NCBI GenBank assembly: GCA_029865675.1
Contig: JARXAU010000170.1
Location: 1 to 14,302 of the forward strand
Reading direction: 5' to 3'
From: Rhodoferax sp.
Lineage (GTDB): Bacteria; Pseudomonadota; Gammaproteobacteria; Burkholderiales; Burkholderiaceae_C
DNA: 14,302 nucleotides
Under the pieces are notes generated by a model. The model made no database searches. It was not told where the DNA came from and was given only the letters and a program-made list of their open reading frames with translations. Both the position numbers and the translations under genes were made by a program. Shown one piece after another: positions 7,874 through 14,302 of this stretch (position 1 is the first letter of the stretch; the number at the start of each line of letters is the position of its first letter).

Positions 7874-8664
7874 GCGGCAACACCAGCAAAAAGTCGGGTG
7901 AAGTTTTGACTGGACGCAGTGCCAACCTCTTCTACGCTGCATCCACGCAAAGTCGCAATCTGCTGCGCAACCAGCGGTACATAAGAAGGGTTGTTGGTCT
8001 TGCCGCGAAAAGGCGTAGGAGCCAAATAAGGGCTGTCGGTTTCAATCAACAAGCGGTCCATCGGCACCCACGTTGCCACCTCCCGCAAATCTTGGGCCGT
8101 TTTGAACGTCAATATTCCCGAAAATGAGATGTAAAAACCCAGTGCCAAAGCGGCCTCGGCAACAGCGGCAGTTTCGGTAAAACAATGAAAAACACCGCCT
8201 GCCGCCCCAGCGCATCCGTCCTCGCCCTCCTCCTTGAGAATGGCCAACGTGTCCTCCGAGGCGTTACGGGTATGAATTACAAGAGGCTTTTTTAAGGTCT
8301 GGGCCGCGCGGATATGGGTACGAAAGCGGTCGCGCTGCCAAGCCATATCCGCTACGGTTCTGCCGTTGAGACGGTAATAGTCGAGACCCGTTTCGCCAAT
8401 CGCCACCACTCGCGGCAAATCTCCACGAACCAGCAAATCATGCAGGCTTGGCTCGCGCACCCCTTGGTTGTCAGGATGAACGCCCACCGTAGACCAAAAA
8501 TTATCGTATTCGAGCGCGAGGGAGTGAACGTCCTCAAACTCCTCCAAAGTGGTGCAAATACACAATGCACGGCTCACGCGGGCGCACTCCATCGCGCTTC
8601 GTATCTCTGGCATGGAGACCTTGAGCTCAGGGAAGGACAAATGGCAGTGCGAATCGGTGAACAT
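7870..8664 (-). CDS. ycfH: TatD family metal-dependent hydrolase (YcfH type)
   Basis: A 264-residue TIM-barrel hydrolase of the amidohydrolase superfamily; TatD proteins are metal-dependent DNases or deoxyribonucleases with possible RNA-processing activity. Metal ligands seen: His6 and His8 (DSHCHL), Glu91 (IGETGLDYY), His131 (VIHTRNA), His160 (FHCFTE) and Asp210 (IETDSPYLAP). Length and the C-terminal NNPSYVP and NFTRLF blocks fit the YcfH/TatD branch, which is usually found next to holB and pilZ, as here. Its ATG (8664) lies 3 bases after the pilZ stop and its stop overlaps the start of the ankyrin gene, so translation is probably coupled on both sides. No clear ribosome-binding site precedes the ATG. 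It is cytoplasmic; despite the historical name it is not required for Tat export. Confidence 0.95.
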   Translation of the reverse strand: MFTDSHCHLSFPELKVSMPEIRSAMECARVSRALCICTTLEEFEDVHSLALEYDNFWSTVGVHPDNQGVREPSLHDLLVRGDLPRVVAIGETGLDYYRLNGRTVADMAWQRDRFRTHIRAAQTLKKPLVIHTRNASEDTLAILKEEGEDGCAGAAGGVFHCFTETAAVAEAALALGFYISFSGILTFKTAQDLREVATWVPMDRLLIETDSPYLAPTPFRGKTNNPSYVPLVAQQIATLRGCSVEEVGTASSQNFTRLFAGVAA

Positions 8665-8667
8665 TGG

Positions 8668-9081
8668 CTAGATGGTTTGGTTGACGCGCTCGGACATCAG
8701 CAATGGACCCAAGAGGAGCTCGATCTTGCGTTTGACGTCCACCCCTCGCTGGTCTGCTGGGAAACGAATACCCACGCCTTGCGACCGTCCAGATTGGGCA
8801 TTCGTCGGTGTAAGCCAAGCAACGATGCCAGCGATCGCGTAGCGTTGAGGGTCTTCGGGAAGCGTCAGCAACACGTAAAGCTCATCGCCCAGGGCATATT
8901 CTCGGCTGGTACGCATAAAGATGCCGCCGTCGGCGAAACTGGATATATAAACATCAAACAGATGGTTGCGGTCTTTGAGGTTGAGCTGCATTACGCTGGG
9001 TCGCAAACTCGACGAACTCAGCACAGAATCGGACCAACCGGGTGATGCGGGAGGCGTGGTGCCGCCAGGATTAGGTGTCAT
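8668..9081 (-). CDS. pilZ: Type IV pilus assembly protein PilZ
   Basis: A 137-residue PilZ-domain protein resembling the PilZ of type IV pilus systems rather than a c-di-GMP receptor. Seen: MQLNLKDRNHLFDVYISSFADGGIFM (31-56), the GDELYVLLTLPEDPQRYAIAG stretch (66-85) and QGVGIRFP (101-108). The RxxxR motif that canonical c-di-GMP-binding PilZ domains carry ahead of the barrel is absent, as in Pseudomonas PilZ, which works by contacting the pilus ATPase PilB and its partners. The ATG at 9081 has GAAAGG (9089-9094) 7 bases upstream; a longer in-frame TTG start at 9120 is less likely. It sits between holB and tatD, the same order known from other proteobacteria. Its presence implies type IV pili elsewhere in the genome. 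Confidence 0.92.
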   Translation of the reverse strand: MTPNPGGTTPPASPGWSDSVLSSSSLRPSVMQLNLKDRNHLFDVYISSFADGGIFMRTSREYALGDELYVLLTLPEDPQRYAIAGIVAWLTPTNAQSGRSQGVGIRFPADQRGVDVKRKIELLLGPLLMSERVNQTI

Positions 9082-9123
9082 ACAAGGGCCTTTCAAACAA
9101 AGGATTGGCAGTGCTTTCAAACT

Positions 9124-10152
9124 TCATGGTCTAGGGGTTGAAGCCAAAACACCCTGTGCCTGTCCAACCAGCGCCTCCAGAAGCAAACCTGCATTAAAAG
9201 GATGGTCGACGGTGCGTTGATGGCCTGCGAGGGCCCGAGCCCATTGGCTTAGCGCCGATAGGGAGGCACCGGGTGGGAGGTCTTGTACCGCAAAAAAGCG
9301 TGGCACCGCACCTACAGACACCGCCAGCAAATCGTGGCACAGCTTGTGCTGGCTCATTAATAATTCAGCGACGGACCAATCGCGCACAAAACCGACGTCG
9401 CCGCGTACCATGGCCCTCGGAAAAGCCGACCAAGCGCCAGCGTCGCGTCCAGACTGCGCCCGCTCCAGCGCATCTTGGGGTCTTCCGCCGCATGCCAGTA
9501 GCGCTTGTTGCGCTTGCGGCGCAGTCAGCCCCTCAGACTCCAGCCATTGGTGGCTGAGCGCCGCGTCAGGCCAGCGCATCGTGTGCCACAGGCAACGACT
9601 GCAGATGGTGGGCAGCAATTGGTGTGCTGAATGCGTGGCCAGAACGAATTTCACGTCGCCCGGCGGCTCTTCCAGCGTTTTGAGCAGAGCGTTGGCGGTG
9701 ACATGGTTCATGTCTTCTGCAGGAAACACCAAAACGGCCTTGCCGCGGCCCCGTGCACTGGTGCGTTGGCAGAACTCCACGGCATCGCGCATGGCGTCCA
9801 CGCGGATTTCCTTGCTCGGCTTGCGCTTTTTGTCGTCAATTTCGCCCTGCATTTTTTCACTTAAGGGCCAGCCCAGTGCCAGCATCCAAGTCTCGGGCAT
9901 GAGCACGCACAGGTCCGCGTGGGTACGAACGGCGATGGCGTGGCAGCTGCCGCAATAGCCGCAGGCACCATGTGGGGCGGGGTGCTCACACAGCCAAGCG
10001 CGCGCGAGTGCCAACGCCAAAGGGTACTGGCCCAAGCCCGATGGCCCAGCAAGCAGCCAAGCCTGGCCGCGTTGTGCCAACAGGTCGGTCGTTTGGGCTG
10101 CAATCCACGGCGGTAGATTATTCACAGGTGCCGTTGGGGCGCGCGCGGTCAT
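9124..10152 (-). CDS. holB: DNA polymerase III subunit delta' (clamp loader)
   Basis: A 342-residue clamp-loader subunit that with delta and tau/gamma places the beta sliding clamp on DNA. Seen: a P-loop-like segment AGPSGLGQYPLALA (35-48) that lacks the GK(S/T) of a working Walker A, as expected for delta', which does not bind ATP; four zinc-binding cysteines at 55, 64, 67 and 70 (CEHPAPHGACGYCGSC); the NALLKTLEEPP segment and the sensor/SRC block with FVLATHSAHQLLPTICSRC. The start ATG overlaps the tmk stop by four bases (ATGA, 10149-10152), implying coupled translation. The extended linker around residues 90-115 (ALGWPLSEKMQGEIDDKKRKPSKE) is a lysine-rich insertion I recall from Burkholderiales homologs. 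Confidence 0.95.
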   Translation of the reverse strand: MTARAPTAPVNNLPPWIAAQTTDLLAQRGQAWLLAGPSGLGQYPLALALARAWLCEHPAPHGACGYCGSCHAIAVRTHADLCVLMPETWMLALGWPLSEKMQGEIDDKKRKPSKEIRVDAMRDAVEFCQRTSARGRGKAVLVFPAEDMNHVTANALLKTLEEPPGDVKFVLATHSAHQLLPTICSRCLWHTMRWPDAALSHQWLESEGLTAPQAQQALLACGGRPQDALERAQSGRDAGAWSAFPRAMVRGDVGFVRDWSVAELLMSQHKLCHDLLAVSVGAVPRFFAVQDLPPGASLSALSQWARALAGHQRTVDHPFNAGLLLEALVGQAQGVLASTPRP

Positions 10153-10805
10153 GAAAGCCAGCCCTTGGCCCGCACAGAGGCCAGAACTTGTTGCCAGACA
10201 GACTCTGCGCTCATGTGGGCCTCAATACGCGCAAAACGTGATGGGCTCTGCGCGCAGCGCCTGGCATAGCCCGCTGACACCTTCTCAAAAAATCCGCTGG
10301 GCTGCGCCTCAAACCTGTCAGGGACGCGCGCGCCCACCAAGCGTTGCGCGGCAACTGCGGCGGGCAGATCGAACCACAGCGTTAAGTCAGGCTGCAGCAC
10401 ATCGGGGCCTGGCTCAACCGCACTTGCTATCTGATCGCGCGCCTGCACCCAGTTCTCCAAAACGCGCAACACATCCCAATCAAAGTCTCGCCCGCCACCT
10501 TGATAAGCAAAAGTGGCGTCAGAAAAACGGTCGCACACCACCACCCGCCCCTGAGCCAGGGCCGGCGCAATCACCCGCGTAATATGGTCTCGCCGCGCGG
10601 CAAACACCAGGAGCGTTTCGGTGAGTGGGTCCATCGCCTCATGCAGCACCAATGCGCGCAAGGCTTCGGCCAAGGGCGTACCGCCCGGTTCGCGGGTCAG
10701 GGTTACAGCCCTGCCCTGCGCTTCAAACGCTTGGGCCAAAGCGGCAATGTGGGTGGACTTGCCGGCACCATCGATGCCTTCGAAACTGATGAATAAACCG
10801 CTCAT
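10149..10805 (-). CDS. tmk: Thymidylate (dTMP) kinase
   Basis: A 218-residue P-loop kinase that phosphorylates dTMP to dTDP with ATP, an essential step of dTTP synthesis. Seen: Walker A FEGIDGAGKST at 8-18, the substrate-binding REPGGTPLAE (38-47), the ARRDH segment (70-74), the VVCDRFSDATFAYQGGGR block (about 88-105) and the WFDLP strand (about 143-147). Length is normal. The ATG at 10805 has GGAAAA (10814-10819) 8 bases upstream, overlapping the mltG stop region; mltG ends 5 bases before. Its stop overlaps the holB start. The mltG-tmk-holB order is widely conserved in proteobacteria, so the assignment is supported by both sequence and context. Confidence 0.97.
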   Translation of the reverse strand: MSGLFISFEGIDGAGKSTHIAALAQAFEAQGRAVTLTREPGGTPLAEALRALVLHEAMDPLTETLLVFAARRDHITRVIAPALAQGRVVVCDRFSDATFAYQGGGRDFDWDVLRVLENWVQARDQIASAVEPGPDVLQPDLTLWFDLPAAVAAQRLVGARVPDRFEAQPSGFFEKVSAGYARRCAQSPSRFARIEAHMSAESVWQQVLASVRAKGWLS

Positions 10806-10810
10806 GCCCG

Positions 10811-11827
10811 CTATTTTCCACGCTGGTACTGGTTGACCGCGCGGTTGTGGGCGTCCAAGTTGTCGCTGAACACGCTCGTGCCGTCGCCACGAGAAACAAA
10901 ATACAGGGCTTTGGACGGCGCCGGACGCACTGCAGCGAGCAACGCCTGGCGTCCAGGCAGAGCGATTGGCGTCGGCGGCAGCCCTGAGCGCGTGTAGGTG
11001 TTAAAAGGCGTGTCGGCGAGCAAATCCGCCTTGCGCAGATTGCCATCAAACGCGGCCCCCAGGCCGTATATGACGCTGGGATCGGTTTGCAAGCGCATAC
11101 CGATGAGAAGCCGGTTGTTGAACACGGCGGAGATCTGGGCTTGTTCGCTGGTGCGGCCAGTCTCTTTTTCAATGATGCTGGCCAAAATCAACGCCTCCTG
11201 CGCCGATTGAAGCGGCACTTTGGGGTTGCGTTGCGCCCACGTTTCTGCCAACCGCAGATCCATAGCGTGCAAGGCACGTTTGAGGACAGCGAGGTCTGTG
11301 GAGCCCTTGGAGTAGGTGTAGGTGTCCGGGAAAAACTGGCCTTCCGGCGCCAGCCCGGCACGACCGAGTTGCGCCATCAGCTGCGCATCGCTCAACATGG
11401 GTGCCTCAGAGCGCAAGTTTTCCGCGCGCTGGAGCGCGTCACGGACTTGGCGAAAGGTCCAGCCCTCCACCAGCGTGACGCTGCGCGAAGCCTCGTCCCC
11501 TTGCACCAGCTTCTGCAGCAAACTGCGAGGGCTCACCACGCCCTCCAACTCATAACTTCCCGCACGGATTTGACGGGCCTGCCCGGAGATCCGAAACCAC
11601 CAGTACAAGGCTTGAGGCTGCACCGCAACTCCGGCTCTTGCCACTGCAGCGGCCACCTCACGCGGACTTGCACCGCGCTCTACGGCCAGCTCCACCAAAG
11701 GCGAAGCCAAGCGAAGTGGCTGGTTTACCCACCAATACGCCGCAGCCCCGCCCACCAGCGCCATACTCAAGATCCCCGTAAGCGCCAAGCGCAGTGCCCG
11801 GCCCATGAATAAACCCACAGTAAACAC
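10811..11827 (-). CDS. mltG: Endolytic peptidoglycan transglycosylase MltG (YceG-like)
   Basis: An inner-membrane lytic transglycosylase that cuts nascent glycan strands and so acts as a chain terminator. Reading from the GTG at 11827 gives 338 residues; an ATG at 11806 (residue 8) and a GTG at 11818 are alternatives. GGGAG lies 10 bases before the GTG at 11818, so the true start is uncertain by up to seven residues. Seen: one membrane segment (about 12-33), a LysM-like region (about 40-110), the APEGQFFPDTY motif (160-170), the catalytic Glu220 in ASIIEKET (216-223), the NNRL segment and the RLQTDPSVIYGLG stretch, and the ALYFVSRGDG end. It begins the tmk-holB-pilZ-tatD-ankyrin run. Confidence 0.95.
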   Translation of the reverse strand: MFTVGLFMGRALRLALTGILSMALVGGAAAYWWVNQPLRLASPLVELAVERGASPREVAAAVARAGVAVQPQALYWWFRISGQARQIRAGSYELEGVVSPRSLLQKLVQGDEASRSVTLVEGWTFRQVRDALQRAENLRSEAPMLSDAQLMAQLGRAGLAPEGQFFPDTYTYSKGSTDLAVLKRALHAMDLRLAETWAQRNPKVPLQSAQEALILASIIEKETGRTSEQAQISAVFNNRLLIGMRLQTDPSVIYGLGAAFDGNLRKADLLADTPFNTYTRSGLPPTPIALPGRQALLAAVRPAPSKALYFVSRGDGTSVFSDNLDAHNRAVNQYQRGK

Positions 11828-11850
11828 ACTCCCGAGATGCGAAATGTTCC

Positions 11851-11856
11851 ATCATA
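11851..11856 (-). promoter_or_regulatory. Candidate -10 box for the mltG operon
   Basis: The minus strand reads TATGAT here, five of six matches to the sigma-70 -10 consensus, and would place transcription start near 11844, about 20-40 bases before the possible mltG starts. The hexamer 17 bases upstream (TCTTCG) is a poor -35, so this is only a candidate for the promoter of the mltG-to-ankyrin run. Confidence 0.3.
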
Positions 11857-12037
11857 AGCCGCGTTGATGAAGCCGAAGACCTGGCTTTGCCGCAGCCGTG
11901 GCACGCCAAACAAGCGAAACCGGAAACTCCCAAGCCGAGAGCATCTCGCCCCACAAACGGCCGCCAAGGCCCGCACTTGACTTGCTGATGTAGATCACGT
12001 TTTCGTGGCCAAAGGCGTGAGACGCTCGCAGCTTGCC
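11852..12037 (-). other. Unexplained open frame with coding-like codons (possible gene remnant)
   Basis: On the minus strand a frame runs open for 61 codons from just after a TGA (12040-12038) to a TGA at 11854-11852. It has no plausible start with a ribosome site. The first half (HENVIYISKSS, then AGLGGRLWGEMLSAWEF, then PVSLVWR) uses codons typical of a GC-rich coding sequence (AAC GTG ATC TAC ATC AGC AAG) and alternates hydrophobic strands and turns as folded proteins do. I do not recognise the family. It fills most of the 236 bases between mltG and the hemerythrin gene. It may be the C-terminal remnant of a lost gene, or chance. Confidence 0.25.
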
Positions 12038-12063
12038 TCACTCAACACTTCAGCAGAGACCAC

Positions 12064-12675
12064 ATGAACCCCTCCAGCCTGCGCATGATCCGCGATGAGC
12101 ATTCTTCGCTTTTGGCGGTGTTGCGCTCCATGGGCATGTTGGTTGAGCGGGGCCCTGACGAACAGCCTGAAGCGTTCTTTGACCTGTTGCGCGCTATGCT
12201 GTTTTACATGGATGAGTTTCCGGAAAGACAACACCACGTCAAAGAAACTGATTTGCTTTTCCCTTCCGTGGCAGCCCGCTCTGTCGTTGCGAAGCAGGTG
12301 ATCTGCAAGCTCAACGGGGACCACGTCCTCGCACAAGCCAAAATCCGGGAACTGCAACAGCAGTTACCGGCTTGGTAACTGCTGGGCGACTCACGGCGCG
12401 AAGTGTTTGAGTCCAACCTGAAGTCCTACGTCAGCTTTTATTCCGAACACATTGCGCTCGAAGAAATGGTCGTCATACCGGAAGCCCTCAAGGTGCTTGA
12501 AGAGTCTGACTGGCACCAACTGGACGCCAAATTTGTCAGCCACTGCAACCCGGTTTCGGGCAAATGCCCGCGTGAGCCGCTGTACGACCGTTTGTACGCC
12601 CGAATTGCGCTGCACTCCCCGGCCCGCCCGGGCGTAGGCCGGTACCACGTGGCACGCCAGCAAAGCATGGCCTAA
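12064..12675 (+). pseudogene. Hemerythrin-domain protein, interrupted by an in-frame TAA
   Basis: Two halves of one hemerythrin (PF01814-type) protein lie in the same frame: 104 residues from ATG 12064, a TAA at 12376-12378, and 98 more codons to the stop at 12673-12675. Hemerythrin domains are four-helix bundles binding a di-iron centre for O2, NO or redox sensing. Likely ligands before the stop: His13, His57-x-x-x-Glu61 and His87. After it: His129-x-x-x-Glu133 in SFYSEHIALEEM. The stop therefore removes the last helix and two ligands. The sequence across the stop (PAW-stop-LLGDSRREVFE) aligns without gap to what I recall of homologs, where an acidic residue is common at that position, so one base change (for example GAA to TAA) would explain it. 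Neither the first half alone nor a restart at GTG 12403 (no ribosome site) should make a working domain. Sequencing error or stop readthrough are the alternatives. Confidence 0.82.
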
Positions 12676-12761
12676 GCCAGCCTCAGCAGCTAAGGCAGGA
12701 CGAAGCGCTCAAAAATGGTGCGCCAAGTTTTTGCCCCCGGCAGTGGTGCAGGCGTGCCCCG

Positions 12762-12767
12762 CATAAT
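12762..12767 (+). promoter_or_regulatory. Candidate -10 box directly before ygfZ
   Basis: CATAAT matches five of six bases of the sigma-70 -10 consensus and ends six bases before the ygfZ ATG. Transcription from it would begin at or within a base or two of the start codon, and no Shine-Dalgarno sequence is visible between. A good -35 is not seen at 16-18 bases spacing, so this is tentative. Confidence 0.3.
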
Positions 12768-12773
12768 TCATGC

Positions 12774-13769
12774 ATGAGCAACACCCCATTCATTGCCACC
12801 AGCGTCCCAGCCATGCCTCTATGCCAGCAGGGCGTCGCCTTGCTCGACCACTGGGGGGTCATCGAAGTTTGCGGTGTTGACAACGCAAGTTTCCTGCAAG
12901 GGCAACTCAGCAACGACGTTCTTCAACTCACCTCCACCCAAGCGCGCCTCGCCGCGTTTTGCTCGGCCAAGGGGCGCATGCAGGCCAGCTTTGTCGCGGT
13001 AAAAAGAGAAAACGGCGACATCTTGCTCGTATGCAGCAAAGATGTACTGGCCGCAACGGTTAAGCGCCTGTCCATGTTTGTTATGCGCGCCAAAGCAAGT
13101 TTGCGCGACGCAAGCGGCGACTTTTCTGTGTACGGACTGGTGGGACCCACTGCGTGCGCAGACCACGCCGGATTAGTCCATCCATGGCAAGCGCAAAACG
13201 AGGGCGACACCAGCATAGTGCAGCTTTATCCCACACAGGGACTGATGCGACAGCTTTGGTTGTCACCGAATGGCACAACGCCGCCCAGCGGCCCCACTTT
13301 GCCACTTTCAGACTGGCACTACGGCGAAGTCATGGGCGGCGTTGCAACCCTGAGCGCGCCGCTGGTGGACGCATTTGTTCCGCAAATGCTGAATTACGAG
13401 TCCATTGGCGGTGTAAGTTTCAAAAAAGGCTGCTATCCCGGCCAGGAAGTGGTAGCGCGCAGCCAGTTTCGTGGCACCCTTAAACGCCGCGCCTACCTTG
13501 CTTGCTTGCTGCAAAACCCGCCAGACCCAGCCGCCACCCATGAAGTCGCTGTACCTTTGTTTGCCGGGCAAGAGGTGTATTGCGGGCAAGATCCTGACCA
13601 GCCCTGCGGCTTGGTAGTGCAGGTCGGCCACCATCCGGCGGGGCAGTGGGTAGCCATTGTTTCCCTCCAAACCAGCGCAGCCAGAGACGAGCACCTGGCG
13701 GTCGGACGGCCCGACGGGCCAGCCATTGCGTTGCTACCCTTGCCCTACCCCCTGCTCGAAGATATCTAG
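12774..13769 (+). CDS. ygfZ: Folate-binding protein YgfZ (Fe-S cluster biogenesis/repair factor)
   Basis: A 331-residue protein of the GcvT/YgfZ family, which uses tetrahydrofolate to help assemble or repair certain iron-sulphur enzymes such as the MiaB type. Seen: the N-terminal FLQGQLSNDV (40-49), the FCSAKGRMQASF segment (62-73), NYESIGGVSFKKGCYPGQEVVARSQFRG with the family signature K-G-C-Y-P-G-Q-E at 218-225, and a C-terminal barrel-like segment. The conserved cysteine (Cys220) is present. ATG 12774 gives the normal N-terminus; there is no clear ribosome-binding site. In other betaproteobacteria ygfZ is commonly next to mltG, here it is divergent from it with the hemerythrin pseudogene between. 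Its stop lies 8 bases from that of the convergent thioesterase gene. Confidence 0.95.
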   Translation: MSNTPFIATSVPAMPLCQQGVALLDHWGVIEVCGVDNASFLQGQLSNDVLQLTSTQARLAAFCSAKGRMQASFVAVKRENGDILLVCSKDVLAATVKRLSMFVMRAKASLRDASGDFSVYGLVGPTACADHAGLVHPWQAQNEGDTSIVQLYPTQGLMRQLWLSPNGTTPPSGPTLPLSDWHYGEVMGGVATLSAPLVDAFVPQMLNYESIGGVSFKKGCYPGQEVVARSQFRGTLKRRAYLACLLQNPPDPAATHEVAVPLFAGQEVYCGQDPDQPCGLVVQVGHHPAGQWVAIVSLQTSAARDEHLAVGRPDGPAIALLPLPYPLLEDI

Positions 13770-13777
13770 GCCAAGAC

Positions 13778-14302
13778 TCAAAAACAGGGCTTGTCGCGCA
13801 GCACTGCGGCCGCAGCCGCCCTGCCCCACCGCGCGCCACGCAAGTCTGCCATCACCGCTACGCCATCGGGCTCCTGCCGTTGGGCACGAAGCCGCGCTGT
13901 GGCGACCGAGTCGCCCAAAGCGTTGCGCAATATGCAATGCAAGGCTGCCGCATCGAATTCATCCGGCACGCGCAACGTTTGTACCGCCGCTTGCGCCTGG
14001 GCCCAGGCCGACAACTCTGTGGTCACCACGGGCTGCCCTGCCTCATATGCCAGCAGGGTCGTGCGCAAAGGCTGGGGCAACGCAAGCGCCGTTTTCGCTT
14101 TTGGGTCGGCGAACACATAGATCAGTTCTGCGGTGACGAGTAACTCGTTCCCGCGAAAAATCCCACTCAGAAATTGCAAAGAGGAGTTGCCGATGCGCGC
14201 GCAGCGCAGGGCGATGATCAAACGATCGTCGTAACCCGCCGAGGCCCGGAACTCCAGGGTGGATTTCTTCACAAACAAATCACCGCCTAAGCGGTGCAGT
14301 GT
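13778..14302 (-). CDS. Acyl-CoA thioesterase (hot-dog fold, YbgC/FadM type) with degenerate GNAT-like C-terminal tail; 5' end outside window
   Basis: The frame is open to the window edge, so the N-terminus, including the usual catalytic Asp/Glu segment, is missing; 174 codons are visible. Residues encoded by about 14302-14040 fit the second half of a YbgC/FadM-type hot-dog thioesterase (STLEFRASAGYDDRLII, then RCARIGNSSLQF, then LLVTAELIYVFADP), which hydrolyses acyl-CoA to acid and CoA. The remaining 85 residues resemble GNAT N-acetyltransferase pieces: DAAALHCILRNALGDSVATARL (about 13949-13880) and then MADLRGARWGRA. The VFVxEQGxP block, the GRMAV strand and everything after the GRA helix are missing relative to what I recall of thioesterase-GNAT fusions in Comamonadaceae. 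A TTG at 14278 could be a start but the upstream codons continue the protein, so I do not use it. Confidence 0.8.
   Translation of the reverse strand, partial: TLHRLGGDLFVKKSTLEFRASAGYDDRLIIALRCARIGNSSLQFLSGIFRGNELLVTAELIYVFADPKAKTALALPQPLRTTLLAYEAGQPVVTTELSAWAQAQAAVQTLRVPDEFDAAALHCILRNALGDSVATARLRAQRQEPDGVAVMADLRGARWGRAAAAAVLRDKPCF

Noticed and set aside
8314..9045. Plus-strand open frame of 243 codons across tatD and pilZ
   Set aside because: It lies antisense to two genes with complete catalytic or family motifs, and its product has no family features.
11087..11812. Plus-strand open frame of 241 codons antisense to mltG
   Set aside because: The minus strand encodes a complete MltG with its catalytic Glu; the antisense product is His/Arg/Gln-rich shadow sequence.
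12403..12675. Second half of the hemerythrin region as an independent gene starting at GTG 12403
   Set aside because: No ribosome-binding site and the product would be only one hemerythrin helix with two ligands; better explained as part of the interrupted gene.
1..14302. CRISPR arrays, tRNA/rRNA genes, insertion sequences, integrases, toxin-antitoxin or phage-defence genes
   Set aside because: I scanned both strands for repeats, conserved RNA patterns and typical protein motifs and found none; the genes are mostly housekeeping, so I do not claim a new defence or mobile system.

Overview
The window looks like ordinary chromosome from a GC-rich betaproteobacterium, most likely Burkholderiales and probably Comamonadaceae. 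This is inferred from family resemblance of the proteins (PilZ next to HolB, a FecR/CHASE2-cyclase pair, a hot-dog thioesterase carrying a GNAT-like tail). No database search was possible. I see no rRNA, tRNA, CRISPR array, insertion sequence or integrase. The longest stretch without an intact gene is 236 bases (11828-12063).

Left part (1-5887), all on the minus strand: the N-terminal third of an electron-transfer-flavoprotein:ubiquinone oxidoreductase (cut by the window edge), an HSD10-like short-chain dehydrogenase suited to the 3-hydroxyacyl-CoA step of beta-oxidation, then a two-gene unit of a secreted FecR-domain protein followed by a CHASE2-adenylate cyclase, and exodeoxyribonuclease III (xth). 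The first two genes fit fatty-acid or acyl-CoA oxidation feeding electrons to ubiquinone. The FecR/CHASE2 pair looks like an envelope sensor that makes cAMP.

Middle (6082-7116), plus strand: an exported SOUL/heme-binding protein and a small TIGR03643/DUF2805 protein of unknown function.

Right-centre (7232-11827), minus strand: a tightly packed six-gene run, in order of transcription mltG - tmk - holB - pilZ - tatD-family hydrolase - ankyrin-repeat protein. Spacings are 5, -4, 42, 3 and -4 bases. It combines peptidoglycan chain termination, dTTP synthesis, the replication clamp loader, type IV pilus assembly, a metal-dependent nuclease-type hydrolase and an exported ankyrin protein.

Right end (11828-14302): a patch with signs of decay. 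It holds a coding-like minus-strand fragment, a hemerythrin-domain gene broken by an in-frame TAA, an intact ygfZ, and convergent with ygfZ a thioesterase gene whose C-terminal tail looks like an eroded, truncated GNAT acetyltransferase domain.

I did not find a clear new defence or mobile system. The most unusual observations are the hemerythrin gene split by a stop codon, the thioesterase with a decayed GNAT tail, possible alternative RNA hairpins at the start of the ankyrin gene, and the unexplained fragment upstream of mltG.
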